NCBI RefSeq assembly: GCF_002289575.1
Contig: NZ_NTGA01000009.1
Location: 1-64,000 of the forward strand
Direction: 5' to 3'
DNA: 64,000 nucleotides
Origin: Dietzia natronolimnaea
GTDB taxonomy: Bacteria; Actinomycetota; Actinomycetes; Mycobacteriales; Mycobacteriaceae
Shown piece by piece: positions 62,642 to 64,000 of this stretch. Under the pieces are notes generated by a model. That model did not search any database. It was not told the origin of the DNA and saw only the letters and a list, made by a program, of their open reading frames with translations. Each line of letters begins with the position of its first letter. Position 1 is the first letter of the stretch. The translations under genes were made by a program, and so were the position numbers.

Positions 62642-63745
62642 ATGTCCACGCCCCACGGATCCCCCGACGCCCAGGCCCCCGACGCCCGGTCCGGCCCGCG
62701 CGTCCTCGTCATCGGCGCGACCGGGTACATCGGCTCCCGCCTCGTCCCCCGTTTGCTCGCGGACGGCGCCCGGGTCTCGGTCCTGGCGCGCACCCCCGCC
62801 CGGCTCGACGACGTGCCCTGGCGGGACCAGGTGACCATCCACGAGGGCGGACTGGGGGACGAGGCCGCGTTGACCGAGGCGCTCGCCGGCGTCGACGTGG
62901 CCTGCCACCTCGTCCACTCGATGGGTCACACCGCGGACTTCGAGCGGGAAGAACGCGAGACCACCGAGGTCTTCGTCCGCGCCGTCGAGGCCGCCGGGGT
63001 GGGGCGCATCGTGCACCTGTCCGGGCTGCACCCGGAGGGCGAGACCGATCTGTCGACGCACCTGCGCTCACGCGTGGAGGTGGGGCGGATCATGCTGGCC
63101 TCGTCCGTGCCCGCGCTGGTGATCCAGGCCGGGGTCGTGATCGGCTCGGGCTCCGCGTCCTTCGAGATGATCCGCCACCTCACCACCCGGCTCCCCGGCA
63201 TGGTCACCCCGAAATGGGTGAGCAACCGGATCCAGCCGATCGCCGTGCGGGACGTGGTCCACTACCTCGCCGCCGCCACCACGGTTCCCCTCGAGGGCGA
63301 GCTCGCCGACGGCCGCGTGATCGACGTGGGCGCTCCGGACGTGCTGACCTACGGGCAGATGATGCAGATCTACGCCGAGGAGGCCGGACTGCACCGCCGG
63401 CTCATGGTCCCCGTCCCCGTGCTGACCCCCAAGCTGTCCTCGCTGTGGATGGGACTGGTCACCCCGCTGGAGACCGGCCTGGCTCGGCCGCTGGTGGAAT
63501 CGCTGCGCTGCGAGGCGATCGTCCTCAACGACGACGCCGACGAGGTGCTCGGCGCCCCGCCCGGAGGGCGGACGAGTTACCGGCAGGCCCTGCGCGAGGC
63601 CCTGCGCGTGCCCCACGGCCCCGCCCGACCCGCGCTGTGGCCCGCGGCCGACCCGCTCGGCGACCCGGCCCGGCTGCTGCCCAGCGACGCCGACTGGGCG
63701 GGGGTGCGCCCGCCCGCCGTGTGGCACGCCCGCGCGGGGAAGTAG
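62642..63745 (+). CDS. NAD(P)-binding, atypical SDR-type protein
   Basis: The 367-aa protein has a Rossmann motif RVLVIGATGYIGSRLVPRLL (about residue 20, TGxxGxxG type), then ADGARVSVLARTPARLDDV and VHLSGLHPEGETDLSTHLRS. The catalytic Tyr-x3-Lys of classical SDRs is not evident, as in NmrA-like or complex I subunit-like proteins. A hydrophobic/Pro-rich C-terminal part follows (ALWPAADPLGDPARLLPSDA). Start ATG 62642 (MSTPHGSPDA); the longer frame has no support. Function unassigned. Confidence 0.8.
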   Translation: MSTPHGSPDAQAPDARSGPRVLVIGATGYIGSRLVPRLLADGARVSVLARTPARLDDVPWRDQVTIHEGGLGDEAALTEALAGVDVACHLVHSMGHTADFEREERETTEVFVRAVEAAGVGRIVHLSGLHPEGETDLSTHLRSRVEVGRIMLASSVPALVIQAGVVIGSGSASFEMIRHLTTRLPGMVTPKWVSNRIQPIAVRDVVHYLAAATTVPLEGELADGRVIDVGAPDVLTYGQMMQIYAEEAGLHRRLMVPVPVLTPKLSSLWMGLVTPLETGLARPLVESLRCEAIVLNDDADEVLGAPPGGRTSYRQALREALRVPHGPARPALWPAADPLGDPARLLPSDADWAGVRPPAVWHARAGK

Positions 63746-63788
63746 AGACCGGCGCCATGGGCACCGCAGGCGACGGACACGGGCGAGC

Positions 63789-64000
63789 ATGACCGCGGGC
63801 AGAATCGACCCCATGCCTGAGCCCGCGCCCACCACCCTGCTCGGCCGCTATCGGCACGCGTTCCGTACCGGCGAGATGGAGACCGCGCCGGTGCCGCCCA
63901 CGCGGCGTCGCCTCGTCGTCGTCGTCATCACCCTGGTCGTGGGGACCGCGGTCAGCGCCTGGGCGCTGCGGATCCCGCCCGGCGACACGATGTTCTATCC
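63789..64000 (+). CDS. Membrane protein, N-terminal part only (possible CPBP intramembrane protease)
   Basis: The frame runs off the window after about 70 codons. It reads LLGRYRHAFRTGEMETAPVP, then a basic RRRLVVVVITLVVGTAVSAW transmembrane helix and ALRIPPGDTMFYP. A helix followed by IPPGD-FY resembles actinobacterial CPBP family proteins, but the catalytic region is not in view. ATG at 63789 and ATG at 63813 are both possible. Confidence 0.45.
   Translation, partial: MTAGRIDPMPEPAPTTLLGRYRHAFRTGEMETAPVPPTRRRLVVVVITLVVGTAVSAWALRIPPGDTMFY

Overview
The window reads as chromosomal DNA of a high-GC actinobacterium of the order Mycobacteriales (Dietzia/Gordonia/Rhodococcus-like; the genus cannot be fixed from sequence alone). 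The evidence is an ESX-4-type type VII secretion locus in its classical gene order, a complete mycofactocin (mft) locus, lhr next to a Nei-type glycosylase gene, a DtxR/IdeR-type iron box, and long runs of genes joined by ATGA/GTGA overlaps.

Region 1 (1-7.7 kb) is an insertion-sequence graveyard. An intact IS256-family element sits inside an IS3 transposase remnant. Next come an IS1380 relic and an istA relic. Then an IS21-family element (copy A) is split by a second, intact IS21-family element (copy B). An IS256-family relic ends the region. Target duplications of 8 bp and 6 bp are visible, and removing the insertions restores the reading frames.

Region 2 (7.7-14.6 kb) has visibly lower GC and holds an IS-flanked oxidative gene cluster. 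It contains a TetR regulator, an alpha/beta hydrolase, a flavin/2Fe-2S reductase, an SDR dehydrogenase, a Baeyer-Villiger-type flavin monooxygenase, an AurF-like diiron oxygenase and a divergent DUF4873 gene. The set makes chemical sense as hydroxylation, alcohol to ketone, ketone to ester, ester cleavage. An intact IS630 element bounds it on the right.

Region 3 (15.9-26.1 kb) is core genome: SDR, nei2, a cation efflux gene with an ArsR-like operator, lhr, cysQ, thyA-folA and a DUF1707 protein.

Region 4 (26.1-38.5 kb) combines a CsoR-family repressor of C-N-C type with DUF302 and thioredoxin genes that share its operator-like sequence, an NDMA-dependent alcohol dehydrogenase, and the mycofactocin locus. 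The mft genes run mftA-B-C-D, an mft-coupled SDR, then mftE-F-G on the minus strand, with mftR divergent. The MftR operator candidate fills the -35/-10 spacer of the mftA promoter exactly, and mftR is preceded by two overlapping mini-ORFs.

Region 5 (38.5-49.3 kb) carries an ABC-2 exporter, a ferric-siderophore uptake operon with an iron box, a CitE-like lyase, a thiosulfate sulfurtransferase, a succinate-semialdehyde dehydrogenase-like gene and a frameshifted orphan gene, with a family of 16-bp intergenic repeats.

Region 6 (49.3-61.4 kb) is an ESX-4 locus (esxT, esxU, an Rv3446c-like gene, eccC, eccD, mycP, eccB) plus eccE. The window ends with a DUF695 protein, an NAD(P)-binding protein and a truncated membrane-protein gene. 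No rRNA, tRNA or CRISPR array was recognised.
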